The position numbers and the translations under genes are program-made. Shown piece by piece: positions 47,215 through 60,600 of a DNA stretch of 64,000 bases (its first letter is position 1; each line of letters starts with the position of its first letter). The DNA comes from Alisma plantago-aquatica. Its lineage: Eukaryota > Streptophyta > Magnoliopsida > Alismatales > Alismataceae. The notes beneath the pieces are model-generated. The model ran no database searches. It was not told the DNA's origin and saw only the letters and a list, made by a program, of their open reading frames with translations. The DNA lies in the NCBI GenBank assembly GCA_963693085.1, contig OY856410.1:1395608363-1395672362 (forward strand), in the 5' to 3' direction.

Positions 47215-48691
47215 TAGGCGGCCAGGCGGCCAAGCGTTCCAGGGGGCGCCCAGACAGCCTAGGCGCCCAGGCGGACGCCCAGGCGTTTCCAGGCGTTTTG
47301 ATAGATTTTTTATTTTATCAAATATATGTAAAATTTCTAAAAAAAATACCAGCCTTACACATATAAATATACATGATAAATATGCAATCGATGTGCTACC
47401 AAATTACCAATAGTGGAAGAAAGCAACAAAAGCTTTATATATGCATTAAATATAATTTTGTAGATGATTAAATATTTGCTACATAAGATAATAAGGATAT
47501 TCCAATCCTAAATTTATATAAGTCGACCACTAATACAAACCAATACATAAATTCATTCAAATCAGTAAAATAATAAATACAAATCAGTTCACAAATAAAT
47601 ATAATTTTGTAGATGATTAAATATTTTCTAAATAAGATAATAAGGACATGCCAATCCTAAAATTCATATAACTTGATCCCTAACGCAAACCAAGAGATAA
47701 ATACATACAAATCAGTATAATAATACATTTAAATCAGTTCATCTATAAATATAAATTGGTACATGATTAAGAAAATTGGTACATGATTAAAAAATAATTG
47801 AGTCACTGATTAAATATTTCTTAAATAAGTAAATAAGGAGATACAAATCCATTGATCAATAAAAATAATTGAGTACATTATTAAATATTTCCTATATCAG
47901 TAAACCAATGTATATAAATATGTTGATCAATAAAAATAATTGAGTAGATGATTAAATATTTCCTAAATTAGTAAACAAGGAGAAACAAATCCCTAATTTC
48001 ATAACAGTCAACCACTAATGCAAAGGAATACATAAATACATAAAAAATCAGTAAACCAAGATGTATATAATTATAAATCAGTTGATCAATAAAAATAATT
48101 GAGTACATAATTAAATATTTCCTAAATCAGTAAACTAATGTATATAAATCAGTTGTTCAATAAAAATAATTGAGTACATGATTAAATATTTCATAATAGT
48201 CAACCACTAATGCAAAGGAATACATAAATACATACAAATCAGTAAATCAACATGTATATAATTATAAATCAGTTAATCAATAAAAATAATTGAGTAATGA
48301 GTACATGATTAAATATTTCCTAAAACAGTAAACCAACGTATATAAATCAGTCGATCGATAAATATAATTGAGTAGTGATTACATGATTAAATATTTGCTA
48401 AATCAGTAATAAGGAGATACAAATCATAAAGGTCATATAAGTGGATCACTAATACAAACCAATAAATAATTACATACAAATCAGTAGAGGATTTATTATT
48501 TTCTAATTCACTACATTAAATGATGAATCCCTAAATTAATATCACTGGATGATTGATACGAAGCACACAAACAATTTGTAATCAGTTTTCCTTTTCAGTT
48601 TACAATTTCATTATCCTTTTTTGTTGGGCTTGAAGCCTTTTTTTATCAGCAGAATTGGGCCGCATGCTTGGGCGGCCGCCTGGCCCGCCTA
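47215..48691. mobile_element. TIR DNA element with GC-rich ends and AT-rich tandem-repeat interior
   Basis: The left end TAGGCGGCCAGGCGGCC and the reverse complement of the right end TAGGCGGGCCAGGCGGCC match with one gap, forming terminal inverted repeats. Flanking GTA on both sides may be a 3-bp TSD. The interior (about 47310-48600) is AT-rich and holds seven degenerate copies of a unit around aaaaataattgagta, about 65-120 bp apart. No transposase is present, so it would be non-autonomous. Superfamily not determined. Confidence 0.6.
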
Positions 48692-48724
48692 GTATGGTCT
48701 ATGATTCTTATCTAGTTTTACCTA

Positions 48725-48729
48725 AGTAT
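48725..48729. repeat. Target-site duplication AGTAT, left copy (LTR element 3)
   Basis: AGTAT directly before the LTR; repeated at 57551-57555. Confidence 0.9.
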
Positions 48730-51700
48730 TGTGACGTCCCCAGATTTTCTAAAACTTAATCTGATGTGTGACATCCAAATTGAAACCCTCACCTCAGTGA
48801 GAATCCCAATTTAAACACCACACACTAGGTTAAGAAGAAGAAAATCAAGGGAGTCAGAAGGAAACACAGTAGCACATGTACATGAACAATAATAAAACCA
48901 CAACACATGTTCACCATTCAACATATAATTACAACATGAATTGTTACAACATTTGATATTACATATTGAACAACAAACTATACATATACATGTACTACAT
49001 CTAAACAACATGATCTTAAGACAACAGGTCCACCTGTGCATCAGCTCGCCACACAACTCTCAACTATCCTGGATCTTCAAGAGCATAACCACAACCTAAA
49101 CAAAAGATTACATGCGGTACACGTCAACACAATATTTCGTGAATATTGTACTGAGTACGCCTACGTGTCTTTTATATACCTCTCATCATATCTTGGCAAT
49201 AAGATAAAACTAATACTTGGCAGTAACAGAAGAATATAAGAAAAGTGTATACTTGCATAAAGATATTCCTTAACAAAAGAGAACACATATTTTAAGCACA
49301 TTTTCCATTATATATCCATGCATTTTCCACCTGAGGGAATAATGCATCATCTCTGCTACCAACGAGAATGAGATGTAAGGCCTTATGATCTACTACCAAA
49401 GAGTTAGATCATTGTACAATGTGATCTGCTACCAAAGAGAATGATCACTTTCCAGCACTATGCTACCAAAGAGAATTATTGCTTTCATATAATGGAACAG
49501 ATATATTATGTTTGATGTGTTCATAGCAATAAATATGGAGAATCAAGCAACATATCATACAAGAACAATCATTTCAATCAATACCATATGCCAAGTATTT
49601 TACTACTCATATAACACAAGCATATTGTATAATAAGCCAAGTAAGAGGTAATGGCGTACCTTGATCAAGAAAGACAACCTAATCATCATATTCCTCATAT
49701 CAACTATATCCTTGGTCAAACCTGATTAAGACAAGATCACATGCCACTATCAGGTTCTCATCTTCTTATATCTCATCTTAACCCTAATCGTGTTCATATT
49801 AGGGTTTGCTTATCTCATTATGATATTCTCATGATTACTTGTATTCTTACCTTATATTTATCTTACTGATGTCATATTCCAGATTATAGTTCATCAATTG
49901 GATATACTCATGTGTCACATTATTATGTGAACATACTTAACATCATGTCACTTTCAATAACCATATTATGGTTACATCACTTGTATTAAGGGTGCTCTTC
50001 ATATAACATGAATTACATGTATATAATTGATATCATATTTCTATATTATATTCCAGTTACAGATATGAGAGTTTTCTATAAATCTCATTATTTATCGAGC
50101 ATGCATGTATTAATAGCATTTTATTTAGTCTTATTAGCCCTAATTAGCCATATAAAGAAAATTACATACTTTTGTGCATCAACATGACCATATCTGACAT
50201 AATATGCATTATAAACATGATTATAGACTTATTGGCATTTTTCCATAATTTTAGAACACCACTTGATATTTATTATCCATTAAACAAGCATTACACCTCT
50301 TACATGATATCACCATTATTAATGCATCAAAAGCCTGATAAAATGGTTCTATTATGTTCTACACATTTTTCTGAACGTTTTGGTATATTACTTGCATTTT
50401 TTTTGATATACGGGCTAATTTCTATGAATTTTGGAAGATCTGTAAGATTCTGGGGTATTTACCTCCATGAGCCAATAGCACTCCGCCACATATCCACCAA
50501 GGAGCGTGGGTTATTTGACTGAGCCGGCTGGTTCGTGCGCCTGGACCCGGTCCATCTTGGTTGAGTGGGAGTCCAAACCGGTCTGCTCCCCTTCTCTTTC
50601 TCTCCCTCACACGACGCAGACTCCGCGTCGTCATTTGTTTCTCTGCAACCTGGCTGCCGCCGCTTGAGCACAACCATGCTTGGACCCCATGGCCAGCAAG
50701 AAGGCAAGCAGCCTCCTCCTCGCCAGCCTCTGCTTCACGTCGAGGGCAACTGCCTGGGTGCTGCATCTGTTCTCGGTGCCACTCCATGTTCGTAGGAGCC
50801 CGTGTTGCTACTCCAGACCCTTCGTCGCTGCTACGAGCTTCGGCAAACAATTGTATACCGCCAGCCCCCCTCTCTCGCGATTCCTCACGACCTTGGTGTT
50901 AGCTTGCTAGCGTGACATTTTGCCCAATGCTGTCTCCATGGAGCAGAGCTCCAGTGAGGGATCGGATCCTCTGTCCTCCTCCTCGGTCCACTAGCTGCGT
51001 CACAGGGGTCTCTCCTGTGGCAAGGCTTCCGCTCACGTTGCTATGCTCTACGAGCCGCGTCGGCTCCTCTCGCTCGACCTAGAATGATGCCACCGAGCTA
51101 AAGGGGAGCGCTGCCTCCAGGTTCATCCAATTCGCTGCTGCCAGTGGGAAACTCTGGTTGGAAACTGCAACTTCTCCTCGCCATGTGCGTCGGGTTGCAT
51201 CTCCTCTTTTCCGTTCTCCTCAGGCTTGACGTTACCCTTACGTTCCAGCAGATGCTTCAGAGCTCCAACTCCATGGATGTTCCATCTCCAAATGCTACCG
51301 CGATGGTGGATTTGGGGTTTCGCTCCTCCAACCCGTCCTATCTGTGCTAAGGGGAGATGAGAAGAAGATTGGCTCCCACATGTCTCGAGTGGGGGAGGAA
51401 GTGTGGGGGAAGGGAAGTGTAACTTCCTCATTCCTCACCCTCTATCCTAAAGTGAGTAGTTGTAGGGAGGCCACGATCAAGTCAAAGCCAACTATTGGGT
51501 TCCCGCATACCCATGACCCACGATGAACTATTTGGTAGTGTGGGAGCTTGATGTACCAGAATGAAGGGTTCCCACTAGGTCGATCCACGACACAATCCAG
51601 TGGAGCGTGTGGTCGGGTTATTATCAAAATTAGAGCTAAGCACAAAATAAAACATGTTTCTATCATGCCTAAAAGTATGTACATTAATATATCATTTCCA

Positions 51701-52022
51701 TACCTCAATATCTCCTTCTAGGAATATAGAAGTACTATGAAACTTTATCCATAGATTCATCACTATCCACGTTACGTCCAATCCAATTTTGACACCATGA
51801 TTCACTTATTTGATTAGTCAAACACTTAATCCAAGGTGGTTCATAGTTGGGGTTTATATCGCATGTATTATGGGTCATTAATCATAATATCAACATCAAA
51901 CATATATACATCATCATCATCGTCACATTACTTATTGACACATGTTCATTATTCTAATCTCCAATTCATGATTCAATTATCCAATTGGATATTTAAGAAC
52001 ATCAAAAGTTCACTCCATCACA
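48730..52022 (-). repeat. Left LTR (3' LTR) of element 3, 3293 bp
   Basis: In the first 300 bp I see four differences from the right LTR, three of them CpG-type transitions. The GC-rich block about 50460-51400 contains ORFs on both strands, including a 142-codon minus frame (50422-50850) also open in the other copy (55950-56378). No known domain. Confidence 0.94.
50422..50850 (-). CDS. Unrecognised 142-codon ORF inside LTR of element 3 (doubtful gene)
   Basis: The frame begins MFAEARSSDEGSGVATRAPT and continues with basic, Arg-rich low-complexity sequence (RRVRERKRRGADRFGLP). The same frame and length survive in the partner LTR at 55950-56378 with about ten residue differences, but both LTRs were identical at insertion, so survival is weak evidence. 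In the element's own orientation the frame is sense. No domain, signal peptide or membrane segment is evident. Overlapping plus-strand frames (50561-50902, 56056-56610) are of similar size, so composition alone can explain it. Confidence 0.15.
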   Translation of the reverse strand: MFAEARSSDEGSGVATRAPTNMEWHREQMQHPGSCPRREAEAGEEEAACLLAGHGVQAWLCSSGGSQVAEKQMTTRSLRRVRERKRRGADRFGLPLNQDGPGPGARTSRLSQITHAPWWICGGVLLAHGGKYPRILQIFQNS

Positions 52023-54258
52023 TCCTACACAACTTCAAGGAAATTCCGTCCTCGGAATTAAGCCCAAAGTCCACTTTGTCACATCATATACATCTTAAAA
52101 GAAATTTCGTCCTCGAAATTAAGCCGTCCTCGTACTCCAAGGAAAAACCAAAAGTCTTCATCCACATGTAGGCACTATTCCATGTGCAGCATATCCAACA
52201 TCCAGGCTCCATAATCGTATCCAAACCACATCTAGGAGGTTTTAAAAACACCTAGGGTGAACACCCCTTCATAACGATTTTGGTACTTAGGTTATATCAT
52301 GCCATGTTTCATATATAAGGGTTTCTCCCTTATCTTAACTCATGCATTACTATTCAACATCGTATTACCATGTTCCAAAGGAGTTAACTAAGATTAACCC
52401 ATACATCAGGGTGTCATAAGCATTATGTTGTGCTAACTGTCAAACTATATTTTTCATCTTTATTAAAAACAAAGATTAACACCTCATGTAACATGTTTCA
52501 TGCATATGATCTTATTTCATTGCTCATAACAAATTGCAACATTTACTAATGATTTCATCACAGATTAGCCATCACTATCACATTATTCATGTATAAGGAT
52601 AACCATTTATGCATTTATATCTATTAAACCATCTCTAGGTTTCCATCTTATCATGTCTATATATCATATCTCAAGATCATATTACATCCTTATATATATT
52701 ATATCACAGTTGTGCTAAACAAACTTATATAAGTGGCTTATCAAACATATATCAAAACTTTATCTAGTCCAACTGAGGTTCTCCTAACCCATATCATGCG
52801 GGTAGTTCTATACTCAGTCTCTCTGAGCTAACTCAACTCTATGAGTAGCTCATATGCACATACTTTATCTTTCCTTTCTTATCTCGGGTTCTCAGATTAC
52901 CTCATTGGCACTCGTTGATTGCTTTACTAGCTCTAGCCACATAAGCACAAATCAAAACATACCATGACATACTCTTCATAGGTCTTCTACCCATGAAACA
53001 TGCTTGCCCAAAACTCTCTTATATACACCACTAGATTCCTATGTGGGAAACCACCAACCCGAGCATGAGGCTTTACAAAAACTAAGATAGCTACCTCCTC
53101 CAGGGTCTTGGGCTCTCTCCCTCACCCAGATGGCAGGTTCTCATATTCATGTTCACATATGCACATGTAGCCAGCCTCTCTTTGTCTCTAGGGTTTGGTA
53201 CTCCCAAGGACATCTAGGGTTCAACAAACTATAGGAATCATACAGAAAGAAACTCAACTCAATCACTCAGGAGTAGTCTAGTTTAGGACATATCATATCA
53301 CATATCTCATATTTCTCGTATCGTGGAGTCTAGGTTCTCTGACCTTCTCCCTGTGGGTCTCGCTCTCTCTTGAGCTAACCCTAAAACTGGTCCTAACACT
53401 AGAGGTCCTCCTTCGTAAAAGAGATTGAGGCTCTTGCTGACTCACAACCTTGTCTTAACTTATCATATCTTATCTCATAAAAGCCTAGTTACTTGCATCA
53501 TCAAGACTTATCTCAAATCCTCAAAACTGAACTTACATCCTCAAAGACAACATAGATCATCCTAAACCATCTTATATCATCTATATAAGACTTACATCAT
53601 ATCATCAAAACTTATATCATCTATTCCATCTATCATATACTCTAACAAGGCTCTAGACATCTAATCTAGAACTACTCTCTCTTCTAGACTGATGTCATTC
53701 ACTTTCACTTAGGTTGCATGACCACCTCCTACTCGTACATGTGTGGGGACACATTTTTGTAATACATATATATAATAAAATATTATATAGTTTTTCTCTG
53801 ATAAAACAAGCGTCAGAGAAAACTATCGAGGTTCGATCCGTTTGGAATCAAAAACCAAATCCTGAAACGAGTGTCCCACACATAGTAGAGAGTCCAGTGT
53901 CATGAAAACTAGTGAAAAGGGTGAGAACAAGGGGTAGACTAGTGTAGCTACTCTAGACAACGTGCGCAATATGTCTAGGGTTTCTCTTCCCTTGATGCAC
54001 GTCATTTCCAAATAGTGCAACGTCCCATACCACTGCACTACAAGGAAAGAACGACATCTAAGGACTTGCTACTCAACAAGCACCAGTCTAGGCCTAGTTC
54101 TCAGACATCTAGGTGCTAACCTAGAGGCTAGGTCATATCTAGTCTTTAAAAGACGACTAATCTAACCCTAAAAGATTATTAAGTTCAAGGTTCTTTGATT
54201 TTGAGTTGCATAATGAGCAAATGTCAGGCTTTGCTATTATTCATGCTCTGATACCACC
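52023..54258 (-). other. Interior of LTR element 3, no gene found
   Basis: PBS at the right (54245-54256). At the left there are two consecutive copies of the pol-end/PPT-like segment: minus AATTCCGAGGACGGAATTTC near 52035-52060 and AATTTCGAGGACGAAATTTC near 52090-52120. The rest (52140-54240) is AT- and pyrimidine-rich. Its open frames (such as 53823-54038 on -) match no gag or pol motif. Confidence 0.7.
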
Positions 54259-57200
54259 TGTGACGTCCCCGGATTTTCTAAAACTTAATCTGATGTGTGA
54301 CGTCCAAATTGAAACCCTCACCTCAGCGAGAATCCCAATTTAAACACCACACACTAGGTTAAGAAGAAGAAAATCAAGGGAGTCAGAAGGAAACACAGTA
54401 GCACATGTACATGAACAATAATAAAACCACAACACATGTTCACCATTCAACATATAATTACAACATGAATTGTTACAACATTTGATATTACATATTGAAC
54501 AACAAACTATACATATACATGTACTACATCTAAACAACAGGATCTTAAGACAACAGGTCCACCTGTACATCAGCTCGCCACACAACTCTCAATTATCCTG
54601 GATCTTCAAGAGCATAACCACAACCTAAACAAAAGATTACATGCGGTACATGTCAGCACAATATTTCGTGAATATTGTACTGAGTACGCCTACGTGTATT
54701 TTATATACCTCTCATCATATCTTGGCAATAAGATAAAACTAATACTTGGCAGTAACAGAAGAATATAAGAAAAGTGTATACTTGCATAAAGATATTCCTT
54801 AACAAAAGAGAACACATATTTTAAGCACATTTTCCATTATATATCCATGCATTTGCCACCTGAGGGAATAATGCATCATCTCTGCTACCAACGAGAATGA
54901 TATGTAAGGCCTTATGATCTACTACCAAAGAGTTAGATCATTGTACAATGTGATCTGCTACCAAAGAGAATGATCACTTTCCAACACTATGCTACCAAAG
55001 AGAATTAGTGGTTTCATATAATGGAACAGATATATTATGTTTGATGTGTTCATAGCAATAAATATGGAGAATCAAGCAACATATCATACAAGAACAATCA
55101 TTTCAATCAATACCATATGCCAAGTATTTTACTACTCATATAACACAAGCATATTGTATAATAAGCCAAGTAAGAGGTAATGGCGTACCTTGATCAAGAA
55201 AGACAACCTAATCATCATATTCCTCATATCAACTATATCCTTGGTCAAACCTGATTAAGACAAGATCACATGCCACTATCAGGTTCTCATCTTCTTATAT
55301 CTCATCTTAACCCTAATCGTGTTCATATTAGGGTTTGCTTATCTCATTATGATATTCTCATGATTACTTGTATTCTTACCTTATATTTATCTTACTGATG
55401 TCATATTCCAAATTATAGTTCATCAATTGGATATACTCATGTGTCACATTATTATGTGAACATACTTAACATCATGTCACTTTCAATAACCATATTATGG
55501 TTACATCACTTGTATTAAGGGTGCTCTTCATATAACATGAATTACATGTATATAATTGATATCAGATTTCTATATTATATTCCAGTTACAGATATGAGAG
55601 TTTTCTATAAATCTCAATTTTTATCGAGCATGCATGTATTAATAGCATTTTATTTAGTCTTATTAGCCCTAATTATCCATATAAAGAAAATTACATACTT
55701 TTGTGCATCAACATGACCATATCTGACATAATATGCATTATAAACATGATTATAGACTTATTGGCATTTTTCCATAATTTTAGAACATCACTTGATATTT
55801 ATTATCCATTAAACAAGCATTACACATCTTACATGATATCACCATTATTAATGCATCAAAAGCCTGATAAGATGGTTCTATTATGTTCTACACGTTTTTC
55901 TGAACGTTTTGGTATATTACTTGCATTTTTTTGATATACGGGCTAATTTCTATAAATTTTGGAAGATATGTAAGATTCTGGGGTATTTACCTCCATGAGC
56001 CAATAGCACTCCGCCACGTATCCACCAAGGAGCGTGGGTTATTTGACTGAGCCGGTTGGTTTGTACGCCTGGACCCGGTCCATCTTGGTTGAGTGGGAGT
56101 CCAAACCGGTCTGCTCCCCTTCTCTTTCTCTCCCTCACACGACGCAGACTCCACGTCGTCTTTTGTTTCTCTGCAACCTGGCCGCCGCCGCTTGAGCACA
56201 ACCATGCTTGGACCCCATGGCCAGCAAGAAGGCAAGCAGTCTCCTCCTCGCCAGCCTCTGCTTCACGTCGAGGGAAACTGCTTGGGTGCTGCATCTGTTC
56301 TCGGTGCCACTCCATGTTCGTAGGAGCCCGTGCTCCTACTCCAGACCCGTCGTCGCTGCTACGAGCTTCGGCAAACAATCGTATACCGCCAGCCCCCCTC
56401 TCTCAAGATTCCTCACGACCTCGGTGTTGGCTTCCTAGCATGAGATTCTGCCCAACGCCGTCTCCATGGAGCAGAGCTCCAGTGAGGGATCGGCTCCTCT
56501 GTCCTCCTCCTCGGTCTGCTAGCTGCGTCACAGGGGTCTCTCCTGCGGCAAGGCTGCTGCTCACGTTGCTATGCTCTACAAGCCACGTCGGCTCCTCTCG
56601 CTCGACCTAGAATGATGCCACCGAGCTAAAGGGGAGCGCTGCCTCCAGGTTCATCCAATTCGCTGCTGCCAGTGGGAAACTCTGGTTGGAAACTGCAACT
56701 TCTCCTCGCCATGTGCGTCGGGTTGCATCTCCTCTCTTCCCTTCTCCACAGGCTTGACGCTACCCTTACGTTCCAGCAGCTGCTTCAGAGCTCCAACTCC
56801 ATGGATGTTCCATCTCCAAACGCTACTGCGATGGTGGATTTGGGGTTTCGCTCCTCCAACCCTTCCTATCTGTGCTAAGGGGAGATGGGAAGAAGATTGG
56901 CTCCCACATGTCTCGAGTGGGGGAGGAAGTGTGGGGGAAGGGAAGTGTAACTTCCTCGTTCCTCACCCTCTATCCTAAAGTGAGCAGTTGTAGGGAGGCC
57001 ACGATCAAGTCAAAGCCAACTGTTGGGTTCCCGCATACCCATGACCCACGATGCGCTATTTGGTAGTGTGGGAGCTTGATGTACCAGAATGAAGGGTTCC
57101 CACTAGGTCAATCCACGACACAATCCAGTGGAGCGTGTGGTCGGGTTATTATCAAACTTAGAGCTAAGCACAAAATAAAACATGTTTCTATCATGCCTAA

Positions 57201-57550
57201 AAGTATGTACATTAATATATCATTTCCATACCTCAATATCTCCTTCTAGGAATATAGAAGTACTATGAAACTTTATCCATAGATTCATCACTATCCACAT
57301 TACGTCCAATCCAATTTTGACACCATGATTCACTTATTTGATTAGTCAAACACTTAATCCAAGGTGGTTCATAGTTAGGGTTTATATCACATGTATTATG
57401 GGTCATTAATCATAATATCAACATCAAACATATATACATCATCATCATCGTCACATTACTTATTGACACATGTTCATTATTCTAATCTCCAATTCATGAT
57501 TCAATTATCCAATTGGATATTTAAGAACATCAAAAGTTCACTCCATCACA
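54259..57550 (-). repeat. Right LTR (5' LTR) of element 3, 3292 bp
   Basis: Starts TGTGACGTCCCCGG and ends CTCCATCACA. Differences from the left LTR concentrate in the GC-rich part (about 55990-56900) and are mostly C/T or G/A. Confidence 0.94.
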
Positions 57551-57555
57551 AGTAT
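57551..57555. repeat. Target-site duplication AGTAT, right copy (LTR element 3)
   Basis: Perfect match to 48725-48729. Confidence 0.9.
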
Positions 57556-57583
57556 GGTGTAGGGCTCCCTTTATTGGAGGGTT

Positions 57584-57617
57584 GTTTGCAACTATGCCTT
57601 GTTTGCAACTATGCCTT
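57584..57617 (+). repeat. 17-bp tandem duplication upstream of TNP2
   Basis: gtttgcaactatgcctt twice in a row, between LTR element 3 and the probable splice acceptor before the TNP2 start. Confidence 0.9.
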
Positions 57618-57671
57618 CCCTATAAGAACTATCCACATATTTGTACTCACCCCTTTTATCGTTGTGCAGCA

Positions 57672-60600
57672 ATGGATCGAAAGTGGTTGTCTTCAAATCA
57701 CTTATATGAAGAGTATGAAAAAGGAGTGGATGAATTTGTAAGGTGTGCAATTGAACATGCAGGAAATGATACTAGACTTCTTTGTCCTTGCACAAAGTGT
57801 GATTTCAGTAAGCGGATTAACAAAGACACATTGCGTCATCACTTATTTCGAGACGGCATTGATACGACTTACACACGATGGATACATCATGGCGAGAGGG
57901 AAGATTTTCATATTGTAGATCAGAGTGAACAATTTGAGGGAGGCGAAGGAGACACATTGCAGGACATGGCTTACAATGTAGAAGAAAAGATACGAGACTG
58001 TCCTAAAATGTTTGAAAGGTTAATGACTGACTCTGAAACACCATTATACAATGGCTGTGTCAAGTTCACCAAATTATCTGCTGTTTTAAAGTGCACCTGA
58101 AGGCGAGCAATGGTTGGTCTGATAAAAGTTTTATGACCTTGCTACATCTCTTGAAAGATATGCTTCCCGAGGATAATGTGCTTCCTCGTCGCACTTACGA
58201 GGCAAAGAAAGTTCTTTCATCCATGGGCCTTGATTATGAAAAGATACATGCATGCTCCAATGATTGCATTTTGTATCGAAATGATCATGCTTTGAAGGAC
58301 AGTTGTCCAGTCTGTGGAGAACCACGATACTAGAAGGATGGAAGCCCTAGTAAGGTGTTGTGGTATTTACCAATAATACCGAGATTTAGGCGCTTGTTCA
58401 ATAATGTTGATGATGCGAAGAAGTTGGTTTGGCATGCTGAGGATAGAAAAAGAGATGGTTTTCTTAGACACCCTGTAGATTCTCCGCAATGGATGACAAT
58501 CGATAATATATTTCTAGAATTTGGTGGTAATCCTAGAAACTTAAGACTGACACTTTCTGCAGATGGAATGAATCCCCATAATTCCGGAAGTCATAGTACA
58601 TGGCCTGTAATTTTGGTTATATATAATCTTGATCCAGATGTATGCATGAAATGCAAGTATATGCTTTTGACTTTGCTGATTTCAGGACCAAAGCAGCCTG
58701 GAAACGATATTGACGTTTACTTGGCTCCACTTGTTGAAGATTTAAAGATTCTGTGGGACAAGGGTGTTGAGTTGTATGATGCATACCGCAAAGAGAATTT
58801 TAATATGAGGGAGATGCTATTTTGTACGATTAATGATTATCCAACATATGGAAATCTATCTGGGTACAATATCAAAGGACATCTTGGTTGCCCTATCTGT
58901 GAAGACGAGACCTCTTTCTGCCAACTGAAACATGGGAAGAAAACTATTTATCTCGGCCATCACAGGTTCTTGCCTAAGGATCATCATTATCAAAGAGTGA
59001 AGAAAGCTTTTAATGGAAAAGTAGAACTACGAAGAGCTCCACAACCATTAACCGGACAAGAAATCTTCACTAAGGTGAAACAGTTGAAAGTAAAATTTGG
59101 AAAAAAGAACAAATCTCCAATTCTCAAAGGTCTCTACAAGAAGAGGTCTATATTCTTTGATCTTCCTTATTGGAAGTCTTTATATGTGAAGAATTGTTTA
59201 GATGTGATGCAAATAGAGAAGAACATATGTGATAGTCTGATTGGAACATTACTTAATATCCCATGGAAGACGAAAGATGGCCTCAAGGCAAGATTGGACA
59301 TGGTTGACATGGGTATTCGAGATAGATTGGCTCCACAAATGAGGGGAAGTTGGACCTACTTGCCCCCAACATGTTACACACTTTTAAAGTCTGAGAAAGC
59401 TGTATTTTGCGGGTTCCTAAAAGGAGTTAAGGTTCCAGAGGGATATTCTTCAAACATGAGTAGATTTGTGGATATGAAAGATTTGAAACTGTTGGGCTTG
59501 AAATCACATGATTGCCACATCTTAATGCAATAGTTTTTTCTGTTGGCTATCCGTTCCATTTTGCCTAAGCAGGTTAGAAATGCAATCACTAAACTTTGTA
59601 TCTTCTTCAATGCTTTATGCTCAAAAGTCATTGACCCTGAGACGTTGGACTCATTGCAAAATCATATCATCATCACTTTGTGTCAGCTTGAGATGTACTT
59701 CCCTCCTTCATTCTTTGATGTAATGGTTCATTTGACTGTGCACTTGGTTAGAGAGGTCAAACTATGTGGTCCGGTATTTTTACGTTGGATGTATCCGTTC
59801 GAGCGATATATGAAGCTATTAAAGGGGTATGTGAAGAATAAATATCGACCCGAGGGTTGTATGGTGGAAAGCTACATAGTAGAAGAGGCTATTGAATTTT
59901 GTGTCCAACATTTATCCAATGTTGAAGCCATTGGTCTTCCTAAATCATGACATGTCAGAAAAATTGATGGACAAGGCAGTACAGGATGCAAGTTTGTACG
60001 ACTTTCCACTGATGAATTATACACAACGCATGTGTATGTCCTTCGTAATACAACCGAGGTTGAACCATATGTTAAAGAATACATTGATTATTTACAAACT
60101 CATTACCGATCTAAGAATGAGAAGGATATAATGAACTTACACATCCGTTGTTTCGCCGAATGGTTAAAGAATCGTATTAGTGAACAGATTGAGCATTCAC
60201 CAAATTCTATTTCAAAGACCTTAAAATGCTTATATGTGGGGCCTAAATCAACCGTGTTGTCATTTGCTAGTTATTTTATAAATGGATACACTTTCTATAC
60301 AAAATGTCAAGATGACAAAAGCACGATGCAAAACAGTGGGGTGTCTTTGGTATCCGAAGCTTTGCACATTGCTAGTGCTAAAGACAAAAATCCAGTCTGG
60401 TGTGACATGTCCTATTATGGTGTGATCCAAGATATATATGAGTTGGACTACAACACATTTCGAATTCCTATTTTTCGTTGCAAGTGGGCTGAAAATGATA
60501 AGGGTGTACACACAGAAGATGGATTCATCTTAGTGAACCTAGATAGGGAGGGATGTAAACACGATCCATTTATAATGGAATTACAGGCAAAACAAGTTTT

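Larger units (their letters stand above)
48730..57550 (-). mobile_element. LTR element 3: young non-autonomous element with 3.3-kb LTRs (LARD-like), minus strand
   Basis: LTRs 48730-52022 and 54259-57550 (TGTGACGTCCCC..CCATCACA) and the TSD AGTAT. The interior is 2236 bp. The PBS (minus TGGTATCAGAGC, 54245-54256) sets minus orientation. Next to the left LTR, minus-strand AATTCCGAGGACGGAATTTC matches the end of Ty3 pol. No gag, protease, RT or integrase is readable between. LTRs are nearly identical, so insertion is recent. It lies 116 bp upstream of the ATG of TNP2, within the CACTA element. Confidence 0.92.

Noticed and set aside
56056..56610. 184-codon + strand ORF as a protein-coding gene
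   Set aside because: Inside an LTR, antisense to the element, interrupted in the sister LTR (only 113 codons at 50561-50902), Ser/Pro/Leu-rich low complexity from GC-rich DNA.
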